Origin: Porcipelethomonas sp964621265
GTDB lineage: Bacteria; Bacillota; Clostridia; Oscillospirales; Ruminococcaceae
NCBI GenBank assembly: GCA_964621265.1
Contig: CAZULQ010000007.1
Location: forward strand, 1 to 64,000
Direction: 5' to 3'
Length of the DNA stretch: 64,000 bases
Of the stretch, positions 16,465 to 24,446 are shown piece by piece. The notes under the pieces were generated by a model, which searched no databases, was not told the origin of the DNA, and saw only the letters and a program-made list of their open reading frames with translations. Every line of letters starts with the position of its first letter. Position 1 is the first letter of the stretch. A program made the translations under genes and the position numbers.

Positions 16465-17295
16465 TTATTTTTCTGTATTTTCTTCAGGATTATCAGAAAC
16501 AGCCTTCATATATGCCGCTTTTGCCTTTGAACGTCTGAGCTTTTCAGCCTCAGGAGTATGCTCTGCCTCAAATCGTGTCATTTCCTTTTCGGTTTCTTCG
16601 GAAGTTTCTTCCTTTACTGTATCAGCAGATTCCCTGCTGTCTGCAACGCTTTCGACAGGCTTTGTTTCCGCTGTATTGTCAGGTGTGAGATTTTCTTCCG
16701 TTTCATTGCGTTCAGCTTCCCTGATTTCTGTTTCTGCCTTTGTCTTTTCGGCTTCTGTCGGAAGCTTCGCAAGCTTTCCGCTTTCTGCAAATTCGGCAGT
16801 AGATTTTTCAATCCTGTCAATGCTTGCCTGTGCTTCCTTTGCGATTGCAACCTTTACGCCTTCGGGGATATTCGGATTATCCTTAATAGCGTTAAGCTTT
16901 GACACAGCCGCATTGATTTTATTGGTTTTAAGCTTTTCAACATCTTCCTTTGTCTTACAGTTTTCAAGCTCACGCTCATACTGCTTTTCTTCCATTTCAG
17001 CCCTTTTCACTGACTGATATGTCTGCGGAGATGCAATTTTAAGATAGTTCATTTCAGCGTCGGAAAGCTCTGCGCCCGAATTGATTTTATTGAGAATTGA
17101 AGTCAGCGCCTCATCATTTTCCATGTTTTCCTGCTGAAGCTTATATGTATGCTTGAACTGTGCATTTTTGCGCTCTGTTTCGTTCATTGACGGGTCAGGT
17201 GTAAAATCGCTTGTCGCTTTTTTCTTTTGCCATTTATTTTCAAGACTTAGTTTCTGAGTGTAGTTTCTCAGCGAGTTAATCATCATAAAATCCAT
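16465..17295 (-). CDS. Predicted coiled-coil protein of unknown function
   Basis: 276 residues, highly charged and rich in Glu, Lys and Ala, with no Cys-rich motif, signal peptide or membrane segment. The middle (about residues 55-190) is predicted by eye to be long alpha helix, with a conserved-looking LSDAEMNYLKIASPQTYQ stretch. The C-terminal third is acidic and low in complexity (TEEN/ETEK runs). GGAGGT lies 7 bases before the ATG, so the start is secure. It is divergent from the GtrA-like gene. I do not recognise a family; the mix of helical middle and acidic tail would fit a scaffold or filament-associated protein, but that is a guess. Confidence 0.7.
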   Translation of the reverse strand: MDFMMINSLRNYTQKLSLENKWQKKKATSDFTPDPSMNETERKNAQFKHTYKLQQENMENDEALTSILNKINSGAELSDAEMNYLKIASPQTYQSVKRAEMEEKQYERELENCKTKEDVEKLKTNKINAAVSKLNAIKDNPNIPEGVKVAIAKEAQASIDRIEKSTAEFAESGKLAKLPTEAEKTKAETEIREAERNETEENLTPDNTAETKPVESVADSRESADTVKEETSEETEKEMTRFEAEHTPEAEKLRRSKAKAAYMKAVSDNPEENTEK

Positions 17296-17382
17296 AAACC
17301 TACCTCCGTTTCAAAAATTACTTATATAATATACATCGTCAGAAAAAAGTGATAATAAATAGATGAAAAGTTACAATAGCAC

Positions 17383-17411
17383 TTGATTTTTTTATGATAA
17401 ATTGTTATTAT
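17383..17411 (+). promoter_or_regulatory. Promoter of the gtrA-like/LRR operon
   Basis: TTGATT and TATTAT spaced by 17 bases, about 37 bases before the GtrA-like start. Confidence 0.5.
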
Positions 17412-17447
17412 AATAATATATACTTTTGCGTTAGAATGGAGAATAAT

Positions 17448-18005
17448 ATGTCAGGAAAAATTATGAATATTTATCATAAATACGAAGAAGCCATTATGTA
17501 CATCTTTTTTGGCGGACTTACAACGCTTGTCTATTACATAGCGCGTTTTGGCTCACGCCTTATTTTAGGAGATTTCGACGGTGCGGCACTCGTTGCAACT
17601 GCAATTGCACAGATTGTTGCGATAACCTTTGCATTTGTAACAAACAAGAAATTTGTGTTCAAGAGCAAGACGGAAAGCATGGGACAGCTTGTAAGGGAGA
17701 CGGTTTCATTTTACGCAGGCAGAGGCGTAACCTTCCTGCTTGATATGCTGATAACATTTGTGTTTGTTGAGCAGTGTGCAGATTTCTTTATTGACCTGTT
17801 CTCGCTTGACAGCATTAATTACAACAGCGGACTTATGTCAAACTCATTTGTTTCAAAGCTTATGGGTTCTCCTGAAAAGATGAACGAGTTTATCTGGACA
17901 ATGCTTTCACAGGTTATGATTTTACTGCTTAACTATTTCTTCAGTAAGCTTTTCGTATTTAAAAAGAAGAAAACTGAGGAGGTAACAGCTGATGGCGAAA
18001 ACTAA
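17448..18005 (+). CDS. GtrA-family membrane protein
   Basis: Small four-helix membrane protein of the GtrA family, whose members take part in moving or flipping polyprenyl-linked sugars for surface polysaccharide decoration. Helices are visible around residues 17-35, 45-65, 82-105 and 150-175. Each half ends with the basic motif typical of the family (TNKKFVFKSK and SKLFVFKKKK). ATG 17448 is preferred, since GGAG at 17438-17441 is 6 bases upstream. The stop overlaps the next gene by 14 bases. An extra loop before the last helix makes it a little longer than the shortest members. Confidence 0.8.
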   Translation: MSGKIMNIYHKYEEAIMYIFFGGLTTLVYYIARFGSRLILGDFDGAALVATAIAQIVAITFAFVTNKKFVFKSKTESMGQLVRETVSFYAGRGVTFLLDMLITFVFVEQCADFFIDLFSLDSINYNSGLMSNSFVSKLMGSPEKMNEFIWTMLSQVMILLLNYFFSKLFVFKKKKTEEVTADGEN

Positions 18006-18960
18006 AAAAGTATTTATAGCGGCTTTAAGCACACTTCTTCTTGTGGTATGCTTTTCGGTACATATGCTGACGGTACGGGGCAGCGAGGTTTATGTTGAAT
18101 CAGCGCAGGACAGCCGCTTTTCATACTGTGAAAATGCCGACGGCACAATAAAAGTCAGGGTTACAAGCGGAACATCATTTGCAGGTGAGCTTGTAATACC
18201 ATCAGAGCTCGACTCAAAGAAAGTCACAGCTGTTGCAGAACGTGGGTTTATAGGGCAGAAGCTTATGACAAGCCTTGTGATTCCTGAAACCGTAACAGCA
18301 ATCGGTGAATCAGCATTTGCAAACTGTACAACGCTTGTGAATGTAAGTGTACTCGGAAAAATAACAGATATCGGGCTTTATCCGTTCTTTGCAACGCCTT
18401 TTGAAAGCAAGCTTAAAACAAACGGAGACTTTGTGATTTTCAATGAAGATATCCTTTATGACTATACGGGGACATCTGAAAAAATCGTAATCCCAGATGG
18501 AATCAGAGTTATTTCAGGCAACCTTTTCACATACTTTGAAACTCAGCGTGATTTTGAAATTAAGTATGTAACGTTCCCGAAAAGCGTTGAGTATATTTGC
18601 AGCAAAGCCTTTTACGACTGCAACAATATTGTGAACATATCTCTTGAAACAAATATCAAAAGCATAGGCATGAATGCCTTTACAGCGGCTGATATGGCTG
18701 TTATCGGATATTATGAAACTTATGCTGAAAGCTATGCTAAGGACCACGGCTTCACCTTTGAGCCGCTGATTGCTTATGGTGAGATGAGTGAAAACTGTTA
18801 TGTAAGATATTCGGACAATTTCAGACAGCATTATTTCTCAGATGAAGCAGAGTTTTCCCGTGAGGGAGTATATGTGTACCGCATAAACTATAACGGCAAG
18901 GAAGTTGAGGTTACAGATTGGGTTTACAGCTTGACGCCGTCTGAGCTTTATGGAAAATAA
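17992..18960 (+). CDS. Secreted BspA-type leucine-rich repeat protein
   Basis: 322 residues with an N-terminal signal anchor (FIAALSTLLLVVCFSVHML). The body has BspA/Treponema-type LRR units, e.g. LVIPETVTAIGESAFANCTTLVNVSV and VTFPKSVEYICSKAFYDCNNIVNIS. A non-repeat C-terminal region of about 70 residues follows. GAGGAGGT lies 8 bases before the ATG, and the gene overlaps the gtrA-like stop, so the two are translationally coupled. Such repeats usually mediate surface binding or protein interaction. No sortase or dockerin signal is present, so it may stay membrane-anchored through the N-terminal helix. Confidence 0.75.
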   Translation: MAKTKKVFIAALSTLLLVVCFSVHMLTVRGSEVYVESAQDSRFSYCENADGTIKVRVTSGTSFAGELVIPSELDSKKVTAVAERGFIGQKLMTSLVIPETVTAIGESAFANCTTLVNVSVLGKITDIGLYPFFATPFESKLKTNGDFVIFNEDILYDYTGTSEKIVIPDGIRVISGNLFTYFETQRDFEIKYVTFPKSVEYICSKAFYDCNNIVNISLETNIKSIGMNAFTAADMAVIGYYETYAESYAKDHGFTFEPLIAYGEMSENCYVRYSDNFRQHYFSDEAEFSREGVYVYRINYNGKEVEVTDWVYSLTPSELYGK

Positions 18961-18980
18961 TAATTGTATATGCAAAAAAA

Positions 18981-19012
18981 TCCCGCCTTTTAAAAGGCGG
19001 GAATATTTTTTG
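18981..19012. terminator. Bidirectional terminator
   Basis: An uninterrupted palindrome (TCCCGCCTTTT followed by its complement, 18981-19002) with A- and T-runs outside ends both the LRR gene and the convergent GH26 gene. Confidence 0.85.
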
Positions 19013-19015
19013 TTA

Positions 19016-21568
19016 TTATAATGGAATAGCCCATGTTGGTATTTCAGTTGCATCTTCTATCGGTGTATCTTCAACACCAAGCTTATCGCCGCTGATAATC
19101 ATAGCAACGAAGTTCATGAGAAGTGTGCTGTCTGTTGAATTAACGATTCCGTCCTTAGCACAGTCAGAGTTTGCAATCTGAGCTGGTGTGAATTCACCTG
19201 AGCCGAGGAGCATTGTGTTGAGTGCAACAACGTCTGCAACGTCAACTACGCCGTCGCCGTTAACATCGCCGTATAATGTAGCTTCAACGTCATCAGGAAC
19301 TGTTATTTCATTGCCCGATGTCGGTTCATCAGTAACAGGCTCATTTGTATCAGGTTCAGTAGGATCAGTATCAGGCTCTGTAGTAGGTTCTGTTGGGTCT
19401 GTACTGGGTTCTGATGTTGGCTCTGTTGGATCTGTTTCAGGTTCTGTTGTAGGCTCTGTTGGATCTGTTTCAGGTTCTGTTGGGTCAGTTGGTTCTGTTG
19501 GGTCAACAAGAATGCCGCCATCTACAGAAACACCGGTAAGTGTAACATTTGAGTTATCAATCTGTTCACCTGCACCGTCGTTTGTCCACCACATCTGTAC
19601 CATACCGCTTGTCTGCTTCTTAGCCACTGCATTGATTTCAGCTGCGAGTGCTTCATCTTCAACCATATCTGCACCTTCATTATATGAAATCTGGAATGGT
19701 TCTGAAGTGTCGACTTTTACTGTGCCTGACTTTGAGATTTCCCACTGGTAAGCTACCCAGTAGTCAACGCCGTCATAAGTTGCTGAAACGCCTACGCAAC
19801 CGTTAGCATATGTTACATCAGAAGTTGCCTTAAGGTCAACATAAAGTGTGTCACCTATAACAGCACCTGTTGGAAGTTCAAATGTGTAGTTGCCATCTTC
19901 GCCGCTGATTTCAGCTGGAATCTTGTCGAATGTTATAGGCGATTCTGTTGTTGGCTCTGTTGGGTCAGTAGGCTCTGTTGGCTCTGTTGGTTCTGTTGGC
20001 TTTACTTCTGTTGAGTAAAGTGTTGCAGGAAGCTCATCAAGAGTGATACAGTAATCTGACTGATACATTGTTGTGAGGTCTTCCTTAGTATTGAAGATTG
20101 GGTTTGAAAGGAAGTTGATGTTGTCTGAACCGCCGTCATACCATGGGCAGAAATAGAGCCAGCCAGCCTTTTCAGCGAGGATATTTTCAAGAGTTGGAAT
20201 ACTGTCATTTTCTGACATAGCAACCATCTTCTTGCCGTTATACTTTTCAACGATTCCGTAGAATGTTGAGCTTATAGCGCTGTCATTGTGAACTAAAACA
20301 GCTGAACCTGTTGACCAGTCTGTACAGTTGTACTTATCATAAGCGATAAGGTCAACATATTCGTCGCCAGGATACCAGTCTGTTGAAGTATCGTAGTTAT
20401 ATGAGTTCCATTCCCAGATGATGTTGTGGAGGTCATATTCGTTTACGAGTGTATCGTATGTAAGCTTCCAGAGTTCCTTGTAAACAGCAGAGCCGTCCTG
20501 ACCCCAGAAGAACCATGAGCCTGTTTCACCGCCGCCGCCTTCAGCTTCGTGGAGAGGTCTGAAGATAAGAGGAATGTTCTTGTCTTCAAGCTTCTGGATT
20601 GAAGCAGCTAAGTCTTCAAGACAAGCCATCCAGTATTCTCTTTCCTTTGTGCCTTCTTCGAGAATCTTTGCTGTGTCAAAGTCTGTGTCCTTTGGTGCGT
20701 ATGTTGCCTGTGACCAGTCAACCTTTGTTTCACCGAGAGTGAAGTTTGTGAAGTCCTTTGGAACTGTGATATGCCATGAAGCAGTAATAATACCACCCTT
20801 GTTTTCAACCCAGTCAATCATACGGTCTGTTGTGCCGTCTTCTGAGCCGTAAAGAATGTTTGCTTCGTTTAAGTAGTCAAAAGCTCTGATAGCAGGGTAT
20901 TCGCCTGTTAAATCGTGAATGTACTCAAATTCATATTCAAAGTCGTGAGGACCATACATATAGATTTCCTGCTGACCTGAGAGAATGTTGTTGCCGTAAA
21001 CTGAGCCTAAATAAGCCATAAGGCTCTGAGCCTCAGGGATTGCATCAGGGTCTGAAAGGGTTGTTGTAAAGCCTTCGAGCTTTGGAATTGTTGCCTCTTC
21101 AATACGGATGTAGTCAAGATTTGTCCAGCCCCAGCTGCTCTTGATGGAGATTTCGTTGTCACCTTCGTCAAGCTTTACAGAGCCGAGGTTTACTTCTGTC
21201 CAGTCTTCTTCAGCACAGCTTATCTGTCCCTGGTCAACGCCGTTGATAAGAAGATTGTGGATTTTTGAGCCGTAAGGCGCAGAGTAGCAGAGAATTACGT
21301 TGTACATACCTGTTGTATCAACAGGAACTGTTACAGAAGCAATTTCGCCGCCGTTTTCGATAAATACGAATTCATCTCCTGAAGCTCCTGCCATATATCT
21401 TTCAGAGCTTGAATCAGGAACAACTGAATCTGTGTGTGTACCGTCCTCAAATTCATACTTGACTGTTGAGTCAACAGCAAATGTGAACTGAGAAACCACT
21501 GATGTGCTGAATGCACAAGCGGAAGCTACAACAGCCGCAAGTGCCCTTTTCATAAATTTCTTTCTCAA
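19016..21568 (-). CDS. Cellulosomal GH26 beta-mannanase with CBM35, extra beta module and dockerin
   Basis: Secreted 850-residue enzyme. Order: signal peptide (1-32), CBM35-like module (about 36-157), GH26 domain (about 165-515) with the acid/base Glu341 in FRPLHEAEG and nucleophile Glu453 in MSEND, TEP linker, an unassigned beta-sandwich-like module (about 546-683), a long TEPTDPTE linker, and a type I dockerin (about 766-832). The C-terminal 18 residues after the dockerin (DTPIEDATEIPTWAIPL) are an unusual extension. TTG at 21568 is chosen since AAGGAGG is 9 bases upstream; ATG 21553 is too far. It likely cleaves mannan, glucomannan or galactomannan. Confidence 0.92.
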   Translation of the reverse strand: MRKKFMKRALAAVVASACAFSTSVVSQFTFAVDSTVKYEFEDGTHTDSVVPDSSSERYMAGASGDEFVFIENGGEIASVTVPVDTTGMYNVILCYSAPYGSKIHNLLINGVDQGQISCAEEDWTEVNLGSVKLDEGDNEISIKSSWGWTNLDYIRIEEATIPKLEGFTTTLSDPDAIPEAQSLMAYLGSVYGNNILSGQQEIYMYGPHDFEYEFEYIHDLTGEYPAIRAFDYLNEANILYGSEDGTTDRMIDWVENKGGIITASWHITVPKDFTNFTLGETKVDWSQATYAPKDTDFDTAKILEEGTKEREYWMACLEDLAASIQKLEDKNIPLIFRPLHEAEGGGGETGSWFFWGQDGSAVYKELWKLTYDTLVNEYDLHNIIWEWNSYNYDTSTDWYPGDEYVDLIAYDKYNCTDWSTGSAVLVHNDSAISSTFYGIVEKYNGKKMVAMSENDSIPTLENILAEKAGWLYFCPWYDGGSDNINFLSNPIFNTKEDLTTMYQSDYCITLDELPATLYSTEVKPTEPTEPTEPTDPTEPTTESPITFDKIPAEISGEDGNYTFELPTGAVIGDTLYVDLKATSDVTYANGCVGVSATYDGVDYWVAYQWEISKSGTVKVDTSEPFQISYNEGADMVEDEALAAEINAVAKKQTSGMVQMWWTNDGAGEQIDNSNVTLTGVSVDGGILVDPTEPTDPTEPETDPTEPTTEPETDPTEPTSEPSTDPTEPTTEPDTDPTEPDTNEPVTDEPTSGNEITVPDDVEATLYGDVNGDGVVDVADVVALNTMLLGSGEFTPAQIANSDCAKDGIVNSTDSTLLMNFVAMIISGDKLGVEDTPIEDATEIPTWAIPL

Positions 21569-21626
21569 AATTAATATCCTCCTTAATTTTTAGTTTCATT
21601 ACAAAAACATGAAACCATTTGTAATA

Positions 21627-21655
21627 ATTATACCATGTATAATAAAAATGTGCAA
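21627..21655 (-). promoter_or_regulatory. Promoter of the GH26 gene
   Basis: On the minus strand, TTGCAC (21650-21655) and TATAAT (21627-21632) are spaced by 17 bases. The -35 box is inside a 13-bp inverted repeat. Confidence 0.7.
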
Positions 21656-21680
21656 TAATTTTGTTACAAATTATTGCACA
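21649..21680. repeat. Perfect 13-bp inverted repeat over the GH26 -35 box
   Basis: TGTGCAATAATTT (21649-21661) and AAATTATTGCACA (21668-21680) are exact complements around a 6-base loop. On the minus strand it follows the TPR gene by 31 bases and is followed by TTTTT, so it can be that gene's terminator, and it overlaps the GH26 promoter, so it can also be an operator. Confidence 0.8.
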
Positions 21681-21710
21681 AGATTTGTTTTTGGTTTTTG
21701 TAGATTATTA

Positions 21711-22763
21711 CTACTTGGATTTCTGACCCTTTAAATTGCGTATGGTTCTGTCAATTTCTGCAATTATGTCAGCAATTTCATCGTTTTCAGTAAGCTCCCA
21801 TACGACCTCATAGTAGTATTTTGCCATTTCGTATTCAAGCTCCTGCTGGGAATGCTTTGCAAGGAAATATGCTGTGTTTACCACCATTGCCGAAGGTCCA
21901 GGCTGAATGCCTTCAGTTTCAAGTATCTGCATAAGCTGCTGCTGATTGTGTGCAGGAGGTGTTGCGCCACGTCCCATACATTCTGAGATATACTGAGTTT
22001 CCCTCATGATTGCGTGGTCTGCTGCACCGAGGAAAATTCTGCTCATTTCAAGCATTGCGTAAGCCTTGTCAAGGTCGCCCTTTTCTGAAAAATAGAAGCT
22101 GTAATTAAAATATCCCTTGCCAAGCTGCTGCTTTGTAACCGCACACTGCATGATTTTGTCTGTGCATATTCTGAGCTCATCAATCTGCTTGATTTCCTTT
22201 AAAAGTTCAGCATAGCGCACATAAATCTCTGCGTCTGTCGGGTTTAAGTCAATAGCCTTCTTGAAAGCGTCGATAGCTTCGGTATATTTCTGCTTTTTGA
22301 AAAGACCGCTTCCGTAAAGGGAATATACCTCGCTTAAATGGCATGAAATCGGACGCACCTGTTTTTCCGGCTGATAAATCTGCATATAAAGCCCATGTTC
22401 AATAGGAGTGCCGAAGCTTTTATATGTGATTTCATCTGTGTCTATCCATGCAAAAAGGTTATCCTTTATGATTCCTCTGAGAATTTCTATTCCGCCCTTG
22501 TAGTTGAGGTTGTCAAATCTTTTGCGTACGCTTCTGAGTTTTTCAGCAACACTTGGATTGTTATTTGCAATATGTTCATTAACCGAGCTTGCGACGTCGT
22601 TGAATGTACATTCATACATAAGCTTGGCAAGCTCTCTGTTGATTTCGTCGCTGTTTTCCTCGTTTTTGTATTTTTCAGACTGGTCCTTAAGGAATGGACC
22701 GTCCTTTTGCGGGTCACCCGTCAGCTGTTTTTTGATTTCTTCTATAATTGTGCTGGTATCCAT
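21711..22763 (-). CDS. TPR-repeat protein of unknown function
   Basis: 350 residues, cytoplasmic by appearance. A canonical tetratricopeptide repeat is clear in the centre (YGSGLFKKQKYTEAIDAF then LNPTDAEIYVRYAELL), with weaker helical hairpins after it. The N-terminal 110 residues are helical and unlike families I recognise. The start at 22763 (MDTSTIIEE) follows GAGGT at 7 bases. It has a perfect-consensus promoter with repeated ATTACATAA motifs. The C-terminal part contains YFLAKHSQQELEYEMAKYYY. A role in scaffolding protein-protein contacts is the usual reading of TPRs; the partner is not known. Confidence 0.75.
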   Translation of the reverse strand: MDTSTIIEEIKKQLTGDPQKDGPFLKDQSEKYKNEENSDEINRELAKLMYECTFNDVASSVNEHIANNNPSVAEKLRSVRKRFDNLNYKGGIEILRGIIKDNLFAWIDTDEITYKSFGTPIEHGLYMQIYQPEKQVRPISCHLSEVYSLYGSGLFKKQKYTEAIDAFKKAIDLNPTDAEIYVRYAELLKEIKQIDELRICTDKIMQCAVTKQQLGKGYFNYSFYFSEKGDLDKAYAMLEMSRIFLGAADHAIMRETQYISECMGRGATPPAHNQQQLMQILETEGIQPGPSAMVVNTAYFLAKHSQQELEYEMAKYYYEVVWELTENDEIADIIAEIDRTIRNLKGQKSK

Positions 22764-22791
22764 AAACAGTACCTCATTTTCAATAATAATC

Positions 22792-22852
22792 ATTACATAA
22801 ATTATACATATTTTTATGTAATCTGTCAAGCCGATTTGTGTTTTTATGTAAT
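22792..22852. repeat. ATTACATAA motif cluster around the TPR promoter
   Basis: ATTACATAA at 22792-22800 is mirrored by TTATGTAAT at 22814-22822, and a second TTTTTATGTAAT copy occurs near 22841-22852. One copy lies in the promoter spacer, one just downstream and one upstream, as expected for an operator array. Confidence 0.55.
22801..22829 (-). promoter_or_regulatory. Consensus promoter of the TPR gene
   Basis: TTGACA (22824-22829) and TATAAT (22801-22806) on the minus strand, 17 bases apart, identical to sigma-A consensus in both boxes. Confidence 0.85.
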
Positions 22853-22854
22853 TC

Positions 22855-22891
22855 GCTTAAAAAACTCCGCAGTATCAGAAATACTGCGGAG
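22855..22891 (-). terminator. Terminator of pyk
   Basis: A perfect 11-bp stem (CTCCGCAGTAT and complement, loop of 5) followed on the minus strand by TTTTTT. It lies about 105 bases beyond the pyk stop. Confidence 0.85.
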
Positions 22892-22995
22892 CATTAAAGA
22901 TGTTATATTTTATATATGACAGCGCCCTGTATTATGCCTTTCAGATTAATAACTGAACTGACTTTTCTGTGCGGTCACGCACTTTCAGAAAACAC

Positions 22996-24417
22996 TTATT
23001 TAACAGTGTCAACCTTCATAAGATTTGTTGTACCCGAAATTCCAAGCGGAACACCTGCTGTAATAACAACAGTATCCCCCGATTCAACAAGTCCGTGTGC
23101 CTTTGCAGCGCCGATTGCATGTTCAAAGAGCTCATCAGTATTTGTTTCCTCGTTGATTATAAGTGATGTAACGCCCCATGACATATTCATCTGGCGGCAG
23201 ACTGTTTCATTTGTTGTACAGCTGATAATCGGGCAGAGTGGACGGTATTTTGAAATAAGTCTTGCTGTACCGCCGCCCTTTGTAACTGTAATAATTGCCT
23301 TGACGTCAAGGTCATGCGCAGTTGTAACAGAAGCATGGGAAATAGCGTTTGCTATGTTAGGATTGAAGTCAGAGCCTCTCTTCTGGAAGCGTGCCTTGTA
23401 GTCGATATCCTTTTCAGTTGTTTCAGCGATAAGAGCCATGGCTGAAACTGCTTCAATCGGGAATTTACCCGCAGCAGTCTCGCCTGAGAGCATGATAGCA
23501 CTTGTGCCGTCATAGATTGCGTTAGCAACGTCTGTGATTTCCGCACGGGTAGGTCTTGGATTTGAAATCATTGATTCAAGCATCTGGGTTGCTGTGATAA
23601 CTTGCTTGCCTGCGTTGTAGCCCTTGTGGATAAGCTCCTTCTGGATTGCAGGAATCTGCTCAAACGGTATTTCAACACCCATGTCACCTCTTGCCACCAT
23701 AATTCCGTCAGCGGCTTCAAGGATTTCATCAATATTTTCAACGCCCTCAAGGTTTTCGATTTTTGCTATGATTCTTACATCAAACCAGCCAAGGCTCTGT
23801 GTATACTTTCTGAGATAGTTGATATCCGCAGAAGTTCTTACAAAGCTTGCGGCGATGAAGTCATATCCCATTTTAGCGCCGAATTCAAGGTCGCTCATGT
23901 CAGCGTCGCTGAGGTAAGGCATTGAAAGCTTTACGCCCGGAACGTTGATACCCTTGTTGTTTGAAAGTGTACCGCCGTGAATGATACGGCAGGTAATTTC
24001 CGTTGCTGTAACCTTTTCGGCAAGAAGCTCAACAACACCGTCGTTTATGAGGATTCTTGTGCCGATTGTAACGTCCTGAGGAAGCTTTTTGAATGTAACT
24101 GAACCGATTTTGTCTGTACAGAGACAGTCCTCAGTTGTAAGCGTATACACTTCACCGTCCTTGATTTCAACAGGCTTATCGTCAACGAATTTTCCGAGAC
24201 GGACTTCAGGTCCCTTTGTGTCCATCATTGCCGCAACAGGAAGGTCAAGCTCCTTTGCTGTCTTTCTGACAAGCTCTAAACATTCCTGATGATAAGCATA
24301 GTCACCATGTGAGAAGTTGAAGCGGGCAACATTCATTCCGTGCTCCATAAGCTTTCTCATCATGTCTTCTGACTTTGTTGCCGGTCCGATTGTACATACG
24401 ATTTTGGTTTTTCTCAT
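22996..24417 (-). CDS. pyk: Pyruvate kinase
   Basis: Final glycolytic ATP-forming step, PEP plus ADP to pyruvate. Motifs: KIVCTIGPA at the N-terminus, MDTKGPEVRLG, the active-site IIAKIENLEGVENIDEIL and MVARGDMGVEIPFEQIP, and ATQMLESMI with the conserved Arg/Thr pair in NPRPTRAE. At 473 residues it lacks the extra C-terminal PEP-utiliser-like domain found in Bacillus pyruvate kinase. GGAGG precedes the ATG. It is 29 bases after the end of the methyltransferase-like gene, so it may share the operon starting near 27.4 kb. It also recycles PEP not used by the PTS. Confidence 0.96.
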   Translation of the reverse strand: MRKTKIVCTIGPATKSEDMMRKLMEHGMNVARFNFSHGDYAYHQECLELVRKTAKELDLPVAAMMDTKGPEVRLGKFVDDKPVEIKDGEVYTLTTEDCLCTDKIGSVTFKKLPQDVTIGTRILINDGVVELLAEKVTATEITCRIIHGGTLSNNKGINVPGVKLSMPYLSDADMSDLEFGAKMGYDFIAASFVRTSADINYLRKYTQSLGWFDVRIIAKIENLEGVENIDEILEAADGIMVARGDMGVEIPFEQIPAIQKELIHKGYNAGKQVITATQMLESMISNPRPTRAEITDVANAIYDGTSAIMLSGETAAGKFPIEAVSAMALIAETTEKDIDYKARFQKRGSDFNPNIANAISHASVTTAHDLDVKAIITVTKGGGTARLISKYRPLCPIISCTTNETVCRQMNMSWGVTSLIINEETNTDELFEHAIGAAKAHGLVESGDTVVITAGVPLGISGTTNLMKVDTVK

Positions 24418-24446
24418 TTTCTTTTCCTCCGGAAGATATTAAATTG

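Noticed and set aside
18950..21000. Tandem repeats in the TEPTDPTE regions as minisatellite or CRISPR
   Set aside because: They are in-frame Pro/Thr/Glu linkers of secreted enzymes without uniform repeat and spacer lengths.
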